Positions 45,130 to 52,885 of a DNA stretch of 64,000 bases are shown here, one piece after another; position 1 is the first letter of the stretch, and each line of letters begins with the position of its first letter. The notes beneath the pieces are model-generated. The model ran no database searches, had not been told where the DNA came from, and saw nothing but the letters and a program-made list of their open reading frames with translations. This DNA is from Paenibacillus sp. FSL R5-0766 (GTDB lineage: Bacteria > Bacillota > Bacilli > Paenibacillales > Paenibacillaceae), in contig NZ_CP150227.1 in NCBI RefSeq assembly GCF_037971845.1, positions 2,480,001 through 2,544,000 of the forward strand. The letters are read 5' to 3'. Both the position numbers and the translations under genes were made by a program.

Positions 45130-46410
45130 TTGAATACATCAGGATTCGAACGAGGTAGCAAGAGAGAGTTTCGTATACATGTGCTTCCGACTAAACGTTT
45201 CAAAACGTTTGCTATATCGCTATATGCAGGAGTTCCCTTACGGGAAGATACAGTAACCAAAGTAGCGCTGACACCTTTTGTTCTGCGACGCGGCACGGAG
45301 TCCTATCCGGAAACAACGCAATTTCGTGAGCAACTGGAGCATCTGTATGGAGCAGGTTTTGGTTTTGACGTCTATAAACGCGGGGATTACCAGATTGTAC
45401 AGTTCCGAATGGATACCATTAATGATTCCTTTGTTGGAGGGGATGAGCAGCTACTGGATCGTTCATTTGCCTTCCTTGGAGAGGTTCTTACACGACCTGC
45501 ACAGGAAAATGGACATTTCAGGACGTCTTATGTACAAGCAGAGCGAGAGACGGTTCGTAAAAAGCTGGAGTCCATCGTGAATGATAAAATGCGCTATGCC
45601 GCAGAACGCAGTATTGAGGAAATGTGCAAGAACGAGCCGTACCGTCTTCACCCACTGGGTGAGCGAAAGGATCTGCCCGGGATAGAGCCCGACACACTGA
45701 CTGCATCTTATCAGGAGTGGCTGCAGCAGGCGAGTATGGATCTGTACGTGGTAGGGGATACGACACTGGAGGAGGTCGAGAACCTTGTTCAGCGTCATTT
45801 CAATGTAGATCGAACGTCCTCCTCTGATTACCAGACACAGGCAGCGGTTCGAGGAGATAAGGAAGTAGAGACCGTTGTTGAGCGACTGAATGTGAGTCAG
45901 GGAAAACTCAATATGGGACTCCGTACATCTATCACTTATGGAGATCCTCAGTATGCAGCAGCACTAATGTACAACGGGATCCTCGGTGGTTATCCTCATT
46001 CCAAACTGTTTGTCAATGTTCGTGAAAAAGAAAGCCTCGCGTATTACGCATCTTCGCGATATGACGGACATAAGGGCATTGCAACAATTCAATCCGGGAT
46101 TGAAATCCCGAATTATGAGAAGGCCGTCACGATCATCAAGCAGCAGCTGGAAGAAATGAAAAGCGGTACAATCAGTGACCTTGAAATGTCCCAGACCAAA
46201 GCGATGATCCGTAACCTGCTTAAGGAAATGCAGGATTCTGCTTTTGAGATGATCGCTTATGACTTCAATCGACAGTTGTCTGGCAAAGAAAGAACGGCTG
46301 AAGAACTGTTGGCTCAAGTAGAACATATTAGCAAGGAAGATGTGCGTGAGGCGGCAGAACAATTCCGTCTGGATACGATTTATTTCTTGCGGGATGAGAA
46401 GGAGGAATAA
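45130..46410 (+). CDS. ymfF: M16-like protease subunit lacking the zinc motif (YmfF)
   Basis: This 426-residue M16-fold protein starts at TTG 45130. Where HxxEH should lie, it has VALTPFVLRRGTESYP, without His or the paired Glu, so it cannot bind zinc in the standard way. It keeps later M16 features (GGYPHSKLFVNVREKESLAYYASSRYDG, about 287-314). It is followed 3 bases later by an intact M16 partner, as B. subtilis ymfF-ymfH. I infer a heterodimer in which this is the regulatory or substrate-holding subunit. Confidence 0.88.
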   Translation: MNTSGFERGSKREFRIHVLPTKRFKTFAISLYAGVPLREDTVTKVALTPFVLRRGTESYPETTQFREQLEHLYGAGFGFDVYKRGDYQIVQFRMDTINDSFVGGDEQLLDRSFAFLGEVLTRPAQENGHFRTSYVQAERETVRKKLESIVNDKMRYAAERSIEEMCKNEPYRLHPLGERKDLPGIEPDTLTASYQEWLQQASMDLYVVGDTTLEEVENLVQRHFNVDRTSSSDYQTQAAVRGDKEVETVVERLNVSQGKLNMGLRTSITYGDPQYAAALMYNGILGGYPHSKLFVNVREKESLAYYASSRYDGHKGIATIQSGIEIPNYEKAVTIIKQQLEEMKSGTISDLEMSQTKAMIRNLLKEMQDSAFEMIAYDFNRQLSGKERTAEELLAQVEHISKEDVREAAEQFRLDTIYFLRDEKEE

Positions 46411-46413
46411 TCG

Positions 46414-47694
46414 GTGGAGAGCATTCGGTATGAGCATTTGCAGGAGACACTATATTACGGAGTAATGGATAACGGACTGCATGTCTATATTTTGCCTAAA
46501 CCGGGATTCCAGAAAACGTATGCTACGTTTGCAACCAAGTATGGATCGGTGGATAATCATTTTCAGGTTGAAGGGCAGGAAGAAGTGAAGGTCCCGGATG
46601 GGATTGCCCATTTTCTGGAGCATAAAATGTTTGAAGAACCAACAGGTGATATTTTTGCAACATTTGCGTCTCATGGTGCTTCAGCTAACGCGTTTACGAG
46701 CTTTGATCAGACGGTTTATTTGTTTTCAGCGACCGAATATGTGAATGAAAATATACAAACATTAGTCGACTTTGTGCAAAATCCTTACTTCACCGATCAA
46801 AACGTGGAAAAGGAAAAAGGCATTATTGGACAGGAAATTGACATGTATGCTGATAATCCGGATTGGCGTGTTTATTTTGGATTGATCGAAGCCATGTATC
46901 AGAAACATCCGGTGCATATCGATATTGCAGGAACGGTGGAATCCATCCGTACGATTACCAAAGAGATGTTGTATGAGTGTTATAACACCTTCTATCACCC
47001 GAGTAATATGCTCTTGTTTGTGGTGGGTGGTGTAGATCCACAGGAAGTCATTGATATGGTTCGATCGAACCAGGAGCAGAAGGATTATAAGCCACAGGGG
47101 AGCATTCAACGTTTCTTCGAACCGGAGCCTGAGCAGGTAGGAGAAGCCAGACGGGAATCAAAACTGGCTGTTTCACTGCCCAAATGTCTGTTTGGATTCA
47201 AGGAGACGGACGTTGGACTTACCGGGGAACAATTGTTACGGCGAGATATGACAACACAACTGATGATGGATCTTTTATTTGGCTCAAGCACACGTTTATT
47301 CCAGAAGCTCTACGATGAAGATCTGATCTCGGACAGCTTTGGACATGAGTATAACAGTTCGCCGCAATATGCGTTTTCAGCTATTGGTGGTGATACAAAA
47401 GACCCTGATCAACTGCTCGCGCGTATACGCGAAGAAGTGGATGCCATTGTAGAAAAAGGGTTTGATTCTACGGATTTTGAACGTGCACGCAAAAAGAAAA
47501 TAGGCGGATATTTGCGTATGCTCAATTCTCCGGAGAACATTGCGCATGAATTTACACGTCAGCAATTCCGTGGCGGTGATTTTTTCAATATGCTCCCGCT
47601 CTATGAATCGATTACACTGGAAGATGTAAATCTCAGACTGAGAGAGCATATTCGCTGGGATCAACTGGCTGTATCGCTAGTCGTGAGTCCTTGA
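46414..47694 (+). CDS. ymfH: M16 family zinc peptidase (YmfH)
   Basis: This 426-residue M16 peptidase has the zinc motif HFLEH in GIAHFLEHKMFEEP (about residues 65-78) and the further glutamate in EKEKGIIGQEIDMYADNP (about 130-147). The second half has LFGSSTRLFQKLYDEDLISDSFGHEY. It starts at GTG 46414 directly after ymfF. In B. subtilis the pair lies in the same place. The substrate is unknown. Confidence 0.9.
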   Translation: MESIRYEHLQETLYYGVMDNGLHVYILPKPGFQKTYATFATKYGSVDNHFQVEGQEEVKVPDGIAHFLEHKMFEEPTGDIFATFASHGASANAFTSFDQTVYLFSATEYVNENIQTLVDFVQNPYFTDQNVEKEKGIIGQEIDMYADNPDWRVYFGLIEAMYQKHPVHIDIAGTVESIRTITKEMLYECYNTFYHPSNMLLFVVGGVDPQEVIDMVRSNQEQKDYKPQGSIQRFFEPEPEQVGEARRESKLAVSLPKCLFGFKETDVGLTGEQLLRRDMTTQLMMDLLFGSSTRLFQKLYDEDLISDSFGHEYNSSPQYAFSAIGGDTKDPDQLLARIREEVDAIVEKGFDSTDFERARKKKIGGYLRMLNSPENIAHEFTRQQFRGGDFFNMLPLYESITLEDVNLRLREHIRWDQLAVSLVVSP

Positions 47695-47716
47695 TATGGA
47701 GAGGGGAACAGGACAA

Positions 47717-48466
47717 TTGAAGGCAATCGGGGAAATGACTGTACTGGTAACTGGTGCAAGCGGTGGCATTGGAGCTGCTATCGCAGAACGCTTCGCCAGA
47801 GTGGGAATGAATGTTGTTATACACTATATGAAATCGCATGAAGCAGCGAATGAAGCCGCCAGACGGTGCATGGAGCAGGGCAGTGGAAAAATCATGACCG
47901 TGTCTGCGGATCTTCGCAGCCGGGAACAGATTGAGCGCATGCGTGAGAAGCTCGAGTCGCATAATCTCATGCCAGATATCCTTGTGAACAATGCAGGAAT
48001 CTCGCACTATGGGATGTTGTCTGATGTTACAGAGGAGATTTGGGATGAAGTGATGGCGATTAATCTCAAAGGCACGTTTATGTGTACACAGGAAATGATG
48101 CCTCACATGATCTCCCAAAGGTATGGCCGAATCATTAATGTATCGTCGATCTGGGGACTGTCTGGTGCTTCTTGTGAGGTGCTGTATTCCACAACCAAGG
48201 GTGGGGTGAATGCATTCACCAAAGCGCTTGCGAAAGAACTCGCACCTTCCGGAGTAACCGTAAATGCCGTTGCTCCTGGCGCCGTTCAGACATCCATGCT
48301 GAACCATCTGGATCAGAGTGAACTGAAGATGCTGGAAGAGGAAATTCCGGCAGGAAGACTTGCTCAACCTGATGAAATCTCATCACTGGTTTATTTTCTT
48401 GCCCTCCCTGAATCGGGTTATATCAATGGGCAGATTATCAGTCCAAATGGCGGTTGGTTAACGTAA
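47717..48466 (+). CDS. ymfI: SDR family oxidoreductase YmfI (EF-P 5-aminopentanone reductase)
   Basis: This ~249-residue short-chain dehydrogenase has the cofactor loop TGASGGIGAAIAERFA (about 11-26), NNAGIS (about 91), the catalytic Ser region NVSSIWGLSGASCEVLYSTTKGG with YxxxK (Y156-K160 approximately) and a C-terminal PNGGWLT. B. subtilis YmfI reduces the 5-aminopentanone group on EF-P; orthology is inferred from the position after ymfH. TTG 47717 is chosen with GAGAGGGG about 10 bases upstream; ATG 47696 is the alternative and would add 7 residues. Confidence 0.88.
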   Translation: MKAIGEMTVLVTGASGGIGAAIAERFARVGMNVVIHYMKSHEAANEAARRCMEQGSGKIMTVSADLRSREQIERMREKLESHNLMPDILVNNAGISHYGMLSDVTEEIWDEVMAINLKGTFMCTQEMMPHMISQRYGRIINVSSIWGLSGASCEVLYSTTKGGVNAFTKALAKELAPSGVTVNAVAPGAVQTSMLNHLDQSELKMLEEEIPAGRLAQPDEISSLVYFLALPESGYINGQIISPNGGWLT

Positions 48467-48627
48467 AAAGCAAGAAAACTCGACTGGCTGTGAACGAAAT
48501 AGGTGAACATTGCTGAGAAGCTGCCGTCTTTCGGATTATTTTCAAAAGCTCGTATATAAAATGCCTGGAAAGCACATATTACAACTGTTGATTTTAAATC
48601 TCATGCGTCATCTAAGGAGGATTTATC

Positions 48628-48891
48628 ATGTCAACAGAAAAAACAGTGCTCTCCAGTTTTGACACATGGAAGAAGTTCCTGGGTGACCGCGTACTGCAAG
48701 CAGAGAAGATGGGGATGAGTGAAGAAACCATCAACAAACTTGCGTATGAAATCGGCGACTTCCTTGATGAGAAAGTCGATCCGGCGAACCATTCCAACCG
48801 GGCATTGAAAGAGTTATGGGATGTCGGCGATGCAGATGAGCGTCGTACGATTGCGACCCTGATGGTCAAATTGGCCAAACAAAACGCATAA
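48628..48891 (+). CDS. ymfJ: DUF3243 family protein (YmfJ)
   Basis: This 87-residue, all-helical, acidic protein has the DUF3243 pattern FDTWKKFLGDRVLQAEKMGMSEETI and ALKELWDVGDADERRTIATLMVKLAK. It lies after ymfI as in Bacillus. It has no known function. ATG 48628 follows AAGGAGG. Confidence 0.88.
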   Translation: MSTEKTVLSSFDTWKKFLGDRVLQAEKMGMSEETINKLAYEIGDFLDEKVDPANHSNRALKELWDVGDADERRTIATLMVKLAKQNA

Positions 48892-48903
48892 GATTACAGA
48901 TGA

Positions 48904-48930
48904 AGAGCTCCCGCAAGGGGGCTTTTCTCT
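48904..48930 (+). terminator. Short terminator after ymfJ
   Basis: AGCTCCC and GGGGGCT flank a GCAA loop and run into TTTCTCT. Confidence 0.7.
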
Positions 48931-48960
48931 AATGATTACAAACGGATTACAGAGCTGTTC

Positions 48961-48989
48961 TTGTAATTCATTTTCATTTTATATATCAT
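48961..48989 (+). promoter_or_regulatory. SigA-type promoter for ymfK-rodZ
   Basis: TTGTAA (48961-48966), a 17-base spacer and TATCAT (48984-48989). Confidence 0.5.
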
Positions 48990-49088
48990 TAACGTGACCC
49001 ATTTTTAGAAGATGTCTCAGATTGTTGTCCAGTGGACACGTTCTGTTGCTGTCGAATAATGTGGAATAATGCATTACGGGGTGTTGAA

Positions 49089-49856
49089 ATGGAATCTAAA
49101 CAATGGTACATGGAATATAAAATACATAAGAACAGACCCGGTTTGTTAGGCGATATTGCCTCTATGCTGGGGATGCTTGAAGTGAATATATTGACCATTA
49201 ACGGTGTTGAAGGCAAAACTCGAGGCATGCTGCTTGAATCGGATGATGATGAAAAGATCCGTTTGCTTGGTGAAATGCTTGGCAAAGTAAACAGCATCAC
49301 CGTCTCGGCTTTGCGTCAACCTAAATTGGTGGATATTCTGGCCGTGCGTCATGGCAGATACATTGACCGTGACTCGGATGATCGCAAGACATTTCGTTTC
49401 ACACGAGATGAACTTGGGTTACTTGTGGACTTTTTGGGTGAAGTATTTAAGAGGGAAGGCAATCAGGTCATCGGTTTGCGCGGAATGCCTCGTGTTGGCA
49501 AAACGGAGTCCATTATTGCGGGCAGCGTATGTGCAATGAAGCGATGGACGTTTGTTTCCTCCACACTTCTTCGTCAGACCATAAGGAGCCAACTCTCCGA
49601 GGACGAATTGAACCCAAACAATGTGTTCATTATCGATGGTATTGTTAGCACGATTCGCTCCAGTGAGCGGCATTATAACCTGTTGCAGGATATTATGACC
49701 ATGCCTAGCACCAAAGTTATTGAACATCCGGATATTTTTGTTCAGGAATCCGAATATGATTTTAATGATTTTGATATTATTATTGAACTTCGCAACAATC
49801 CGAATGAAGAAATTATTTATGATACGTTTACGGCTAGCTACACCGATGAATTGTAA
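49089..49856 (+). CDS. ymfK: DUF3388 family protein (YmfK)
   Basis: The ~255-residue protein begins with an ACT-like fold (WYMEYKIHKNRPGLLGDIASMLGMLEVNILTINGV, about 4-40) and continues with a domain that has a P-loop-like VIGLRGMPRVGKTES (about 136-150) and FIIDGIVSTIRSSERHYNLLQDI. This arrangement is the DUF3388 family of the ymfJ-ymfK-ymfM cluster. Nucleotide binding and amino-acid or ligand sensing are possible, but no activity is established. ATG 49089 is preferred to an upstream ATG at 49032 because homologous ACT-like starts begin at this point and GGGGTG precedes it. Confidence 0.85.
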   Translation: MESKQWYMEYKIHKNRPGLLGDIASMLGMLEVNILTINGVEGKTRGMLLESDDDEKIRLLGEMLGKVNSITVSALRQPKLVDILAVRHGRYIDRDSDDRKTFRFTRDELGLLVDFLGEVFKREGNQVIGLRGMPRVGKTESIIAGSVCAMKRWTFVSSTLLRQTIRSQLSEDELNPNNVFIIDGIVSTIRSSERHYNLLQDIMTMPSTKVIEHPDIFVQESEYDFNDFDIIIELRNNPNEEIIYDTFTASYTDEL

Positions 49857-49922
49857 GGAACCGTACGGAATCATGGAATAGATTAGCAACAACTCAAGAG
49901 ATAAACATAAGGAGGAGATGGC

Positions 49923-50984
49923 ATGTCTGAACTGGGTCAGCAGTTAAGGGAGGCCCGGCTGCAAAAAGGGATGAGTCTTGACGATGTACAGGAAATGACA
50001 AAAATTCGCAAGAGGTATCTGGAGGCCATAGAAGCAGGAGACTACAAAGTGCTGCCGGGCAGCTTCTATGTGCGTGCTTTCATCAAAACCTATGCGGAGA
50101 CCGTGGGACTGAACCCTGATGAGCTGCTGGAGGGACACAAAAAAGACGTACCCGCAGAAGAGACGGAAGCAACGATGGAACCGGTTATTCAGAAGCGTTC
50201 CAGCCGTCCGGTTGAGCGTAGTAATCGGTGGATGTCTGTCGCGTTGATGTGGACATTCCCTGTTTTGATCGTAGTACTGTTGTATGTATACGTGGTGTAT
50301 AACAATGGTGATGAATCAGATAATCCGGGTCTTGATCAGGTCAAAATCACAGACAGTCAACAACAGCCTGAGGATAAACCGGATCAACCTGCCGACAACG
50401 GACAGGCATCTAATCCGCCTGCGACAGATTCAGGTACAGACGGTACTGGTGAAGGCGACGCTGGCGGTAACGGTGGCGGTACTGACACAGAAGGACAGAC
50501 GGACGGTCAAACTGATGGCCAAACTGATGGTCAAACGGACGGACAGACGGATGAAACTGAGGAAGAACCAACTGACAATTCACCGTCTAATGTGACTGTT
50601 GCAGAAGATGGGAAATCAGGGAATATTACGAACTTTAAAGTTAACGGTAGTGCAGGGCAACCTGTAACGGTTACGATCAAAGCAACAGGTAATAGCTGGC
50701 TTGAAGTGTACAAAGGCGAAAACTCCAGTGGAGAGAAGTTGGAGTATGGTAACACAGCCGAAGGTGACAGCTATACCTTTGAGTTGGATAGTGCAGGTAT
50801 GTATATTAAGTCCGGTTACGCTGCAGCGACCACGATTGAGGTTGGCGGGCAAGTTGTAACGGATGGCAAGGCGACCAATCGGATTCGTTTGAAGCTTGGT
50901 GAAGACAGTAGTAGCACTACTTCTTCCACAGGTGTTGAAAATGGATCAACGGATGCTACAGGGGGGACCACGGGTAGCGAATAA
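49923..50984 (+). CDS. rodZ: Cytoskeletal adaptor RodZ (YmfM)
   Basis: RodZ links MreB filaments to the membrane and helps set rod shape. The 353-residue protein has an N-terminal helix-turn-helix domain (LGQQLREARLQKGMSLDDVQEMTKIRKRYLEAIEAGDY, about 4-41; VLPGSFYVRAFIKTYAE), one membrane segment (VALMWTFPVLIVVLLYVYVVY, about 106-126), a Gly/Thr/Asp-rich linker with GQTD repeats, and a C-terminal beta domain (TVTIKATGNSWLEVYKGENSSGEKLEY, about 240-330). It precedes pgsA at a distance, as in Bacillus. Confidence 0.93.
   Translation: MSELGQQLREARLQKGMSLDDVQEMTKIRKRYLEAIEAGDYKVLPGSFYVRAFIKTYAETVGLNPDELLEGHKKDVPAEETEATMEPVIQKRSSRPVERSNRWMSVALMWTFPVLIVVLLYVYVVYNNGDESDNPGLDQVKITDSQQQPEDKPDQPADNGQASNPPATDSGTDGTGEGDAGGNGGGTDTEGQTDGQTDGQTDGQTDGQTDETEEEPTDNSPSNVTVAEDGKSGNITNFKVNGSAGQPVTVTIKATGNSWLEVYKGENSSGEKLEYGNTAEGDSYTFELDSAGMYIKSGYAAATTIEVGGQVVTDGKATNRIRLKLGEDSSSTTSSTGVENGSTDATGGTTGSE
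50493..50552 (+). repeat. Five tandem 12-base repeats in rodZ
   Basis: Five consecutive 12-base units (GGACAGACGGAC-type) encode (GQTD)x5 in the extracellular linker. The units differ mostly at silent sites. Confidence 0.9.
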
Positions 50985-51057
50985 CCCAGTCAACTGCAGG
51001 AGACAATAATCGTGTCTTAACTTGCAGTTAACTTTTGGTGAAGTGAGGTGGATGGCT

Positions 51058-51222
51058 GTGACAGTCAGCTGGATCGTAACAGGTTTAGGGATCATTGTCA
51101 GCCTCCTGGGTTATTACTTGACTCCAAGTGCTTGGGGTTACGGAATATTGGGTTTTGGACTTGCACATGTACTTTTGGGTGTGCTCGATATGTTCAGACA
51201 GCCCAACCGGAGCCGCTACTAG
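51058..51222 (+). CDS. Small two-pass membrane protein
   Basis: I do not recognise this ~54-residue protein. It has two hydrophobic segments (SWIVTGLGIIVSLLGYYL, residues 4-21, and YGILGFGLAHVLLGVLDMF, 27-45) joined by TPSAWG, and a basic tail RQPNRSRY. GTG 51058 is about 6 bases after GAGGTGG; ATG 51052 nearly abuts it. A strong terminator follows. It probably belongs to the rodZ transcript. Confidence 0.7.
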   Translation: MTVSWIVTGLGIIVSLLGYYLTPSAWGYGILGFGLAHVLLGVLDMFRQPNRSRY

Positions 51223-51239
51223 TTGGAGGATGGACCAGC

Positions 51240-51290
51240 AAAGCATTTTTGGCAGCCACTTCAAGTGGAAGCCAAAAATGCTTTTTCTCT
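51240..51290 (+). terminator. Strong Rho-independent terminator
   Basis: AAAGCATTTTTGGC (51240-51253) pairs perfectly over 14 bp with GCCAAAAATGCTTT (51271-51284), with an inner CCACTT/AAGTGG stem, followed by Ts. Confidence 0.93.
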
Positions 51291-51378
51291 TTGTGTAAAA
51301 CAGCTTGAAATTAGACTTTTGCTTAAGGTATCCTCTATAATGTTACAGAACATACGATTAACTGAAAGGGTGACTGGT

Positions 51379-51870
51379 TTGAGTTCAGAAAATTCATTTG
51401 ATATCGTGTCCAAAATGGACTTGCAAGAACTGACAAATGCCGTTACACAAACCGAGAAGGAAATTGGCACTCGTTATGACTTCAAGGGCAGCAAGAGCAG
51501 CCTGAAACTGGATAAGGATGCGTTAACGATCGTATCTGATGATGAGACCAAACTCAAGGCTGTTATTGACGTGCTGCAATCCAAAATGGCGAAGCGTGGT
51601 CTACCATTGAAAAACATCGATTACGCAAAGGTAGAGCCAGCGTCTTCTGGTACAGTCCGCCAGCGTTTGAATTTTAAACAGGGGATTGATCAGGACATCG
51701 CCAAGAAAATCAATATCCTGATTCGGGATTCCAAGATGAAGGTAAAGAGTCAGATTCAGGGAGACCAACTCCGGGTAACTGGTAAGAGTAAAAATGATTT
51801 GCAAGCTGTCATGCAGCTGCTAAATGGTGCTAACCTGCCTCTGGATTTGCAATATACAAATTTCAAGTAA
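51379..51870 (+). CDS. yajQ: YajQ family nucleotide-binding protein
   Basis: YajQ (UPF0234) proteins bind nucleotides; a member in Xanthomonas binds cyclic di-GMP. The ~163-residue protein has the signature SSENSFDIVSKMDLQELTNAVTQTEKEIGTRYDFKGSKSSLKLDKD and KINILIRDSKMKVKSQIQGDQLRVTGKSKNDLQAVMQLL, which form two ferredoxin-like halves. TTG 51379 is about 8 bases after GAAAGGG; the open frame to 51223 runs through the preceding terminator and is not real. TATAAT at 51336-51341 may be part of its promoter. Confidence 0.93.
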   Translation: MSSENSFDIVSKMDLQELTNAVTQTEKEIGTRYDFKGSKSSLKLDKDALTIVSDDETKLKAVIDVLQSKMAKRGLPLKNIDYAKVEPASSGTVRQRLNFKQGIDQDIAKKINILIRDSKMKVKSQIQGDQLRVTGKSKNDLQAVMQLLNGANLPLDLQYTNFK

Positions 51871-51898
51871 TATGGCCTTTTTGTAGCAAAAGTGTTTT

Positions 51899-51927
51899 TT
51901 GACACGGTATTGGGCGTATATTATACT
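51899..51927 (+). promoter_or_regulatory. Near-consensus SigA promoter upstream of pgsA
   Basis: TTGACA (51899-51904), a 17-base spacer and TATACT (51922-51927). This is the best promoter in the window, yet it lies 264 bases before pgsA. Confidence 0.8.
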
Positions 51928-51933
51928 AAGTGT

Positions 51934-52060
51934 GCATTGCTGGCAGTCAAGCATCAAGTCCAGTCCTCATCGTTTGCTGACTTTGTGAAAAGCAGTACAT
52001 CTTCTGGAAGTCACCGGAACGTTTAAAGCGTTTTGCTTTTGAGCGGTTGACTTTATTTTT
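51934..52060 (+). ncRNA. Candidate attenuator or small RNA upstream of pgsA
   Basis: From the predicted start at about 51934, the RNA ends in a terminator: AAGTCACCG (52008-52016) pairs with CGGTTGACTT (52044-52053, one bulge), encloses an AAAGC/GCTTT hairpin, and is followed by six Ts. AAGTCA (52008-52013) can instead pair with an upstream TGACTT (51978-51983), which itself can pair with AGTCA (51945-51949). These choices exclude each other, as in transcription attenuators. It fits no riboswitch family that I recognise. The remaining 130 bases to pgsA hold a TTGACA (52096-52101) but only a poor -10. Confidence 0.5.
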
Positions 52061-52190
52061 TGCGTTTCTACATAGTGGGATCATGTTAATATGGATTGAC
52101 ATTGAAACTTGTACATTTCATGTTCCGGATGATGATAACGGGATTATGATGATTGTTTGGAGTAATGGAGGATATGAGGGAGGGCGTCTT

Positions 52191-52778
52191 GTGAATTTAC
52201 CCAACCGGATTACGCTTGCACGAATTTGCTTAATCCCTTTTTTGATGGTGTTCCTGCTCGTGGATTTTCCATTTTATCCAGAGCCGTTGCAGCTTGGAAG
52301 CTTTTCGCTTCCGTATAATCAACTGATTGCTGCTGTTATTTTTATCATCGCCGCAAGCACAGATGGAATTGACGGATACCTTGCGCGGAAAAATAACATG
52401 GTTACCAATCTGGGGAAACTGCTCGATCCACTCGCAGACAAGCTGCTGGTTACTGCAGTTTTGATCTCGCTTGTGGAGATGGGCAAGCTGGATTCCTGGA
52501 TTGCAGTTGTGATTATTAGTCGTGAATTTGCAGTTACCGGCTTGCGTCAAATTGCATTGCTGGATGGTTCGGTTGTTGCCGCCAGTGCTTGGGGCAAGCT
52601 GAAGACTGTAGTGCAGATTGTGGCGATTGTGCTGTTGCTGTTGAACAATTTCCCGTTTTCATACACGGGTATTCACGTTGATATTATCGCGGTATGGGCA
52701 GCAGCGCTTATTACCATCTGGTCGGGTATCGATTACTTTATCAAAAACAAAAACCTGCTTCATTTTACAAAAGCATAA
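52191..52778 (+). CDS. pgsA: CDP-diacylglycerol-glycerol-3-phosphate 3-phosphatidyltransferase
   Basis: PgsA makes phosphatidylglycerophosphate from the CDP-diacylglycerol that CdsA produces, the route to phosphatidylglycerol and cardiolipin. The ~195-residue membrane protein has the CDP-alcohol phosphotransferase motif DGIDGYLARKNNMVTNLGKL followed by LDPLADK (about residues 56-85), flanked by several membrane segments. GTG 52191 gives the standard N-terminus VNLPNRITLARI and is preceded by GAGGGAGGG; the longer frame to 52047 runs through the leader and is rejected. Confidence 0.96.
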   Translation: MNLPNRITLARICLIPFLMVFLLVDFPFYPEPLQLGSFSLPYNQLIAAVIFIIAASTDGIDGYLARKNNMVTNLGKLLDPLADKLLVTAVLISLVEMGKLDSWIAVVIISREFAVTGLRQIALLDGSVVAASAWGKLKTVVQIVAIVLLLLNNFPFSYTGIHVDIIAVWAAALITIWSGIDYFIKNKNLLHFTKA

Positions 52779-52823
52779 TGGTTTGTTCTTAAATGGGTAA
52801 TCATGAAGGAAGCATTGGGTCAG

Positions 52824-52853
52824 GGGCAATAGGAAATTATCCTATTGCCCTTT
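52824..52853 (+). terminator. Hairpin between pgsA and cinA
   Basis: GGGCAATAGGA (52824-52834) pairs perfectly with TCCTATTGCCC (52840-52850), followed by only three Ts; a weak terminator. Confidence 0.6.
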
Positions 52854-52885
52854 GATCACTCACCACGTGTACAGGAGGATGCTCA

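Noticed and set aside
50490..50555. CRISPR-like short repeats.
   Set aside because: The units are directly tandem 12-mers inside a coding frame, with no spacers.
51223..51378. A 52-codon N-terminal extension of yajQ.
   Set aside because: It would run through a strong terminator hairpin and a -10 box; the TTG at 51379 has a good ribosome-binding site and the family start.
52047..52190. A 48-codon N-terminal extension of pgsA.
   Set aside because: It begins in the terminator of the candidate leader RNA; GTG 52191 has GAGGGAGGG upstream and matches the family.
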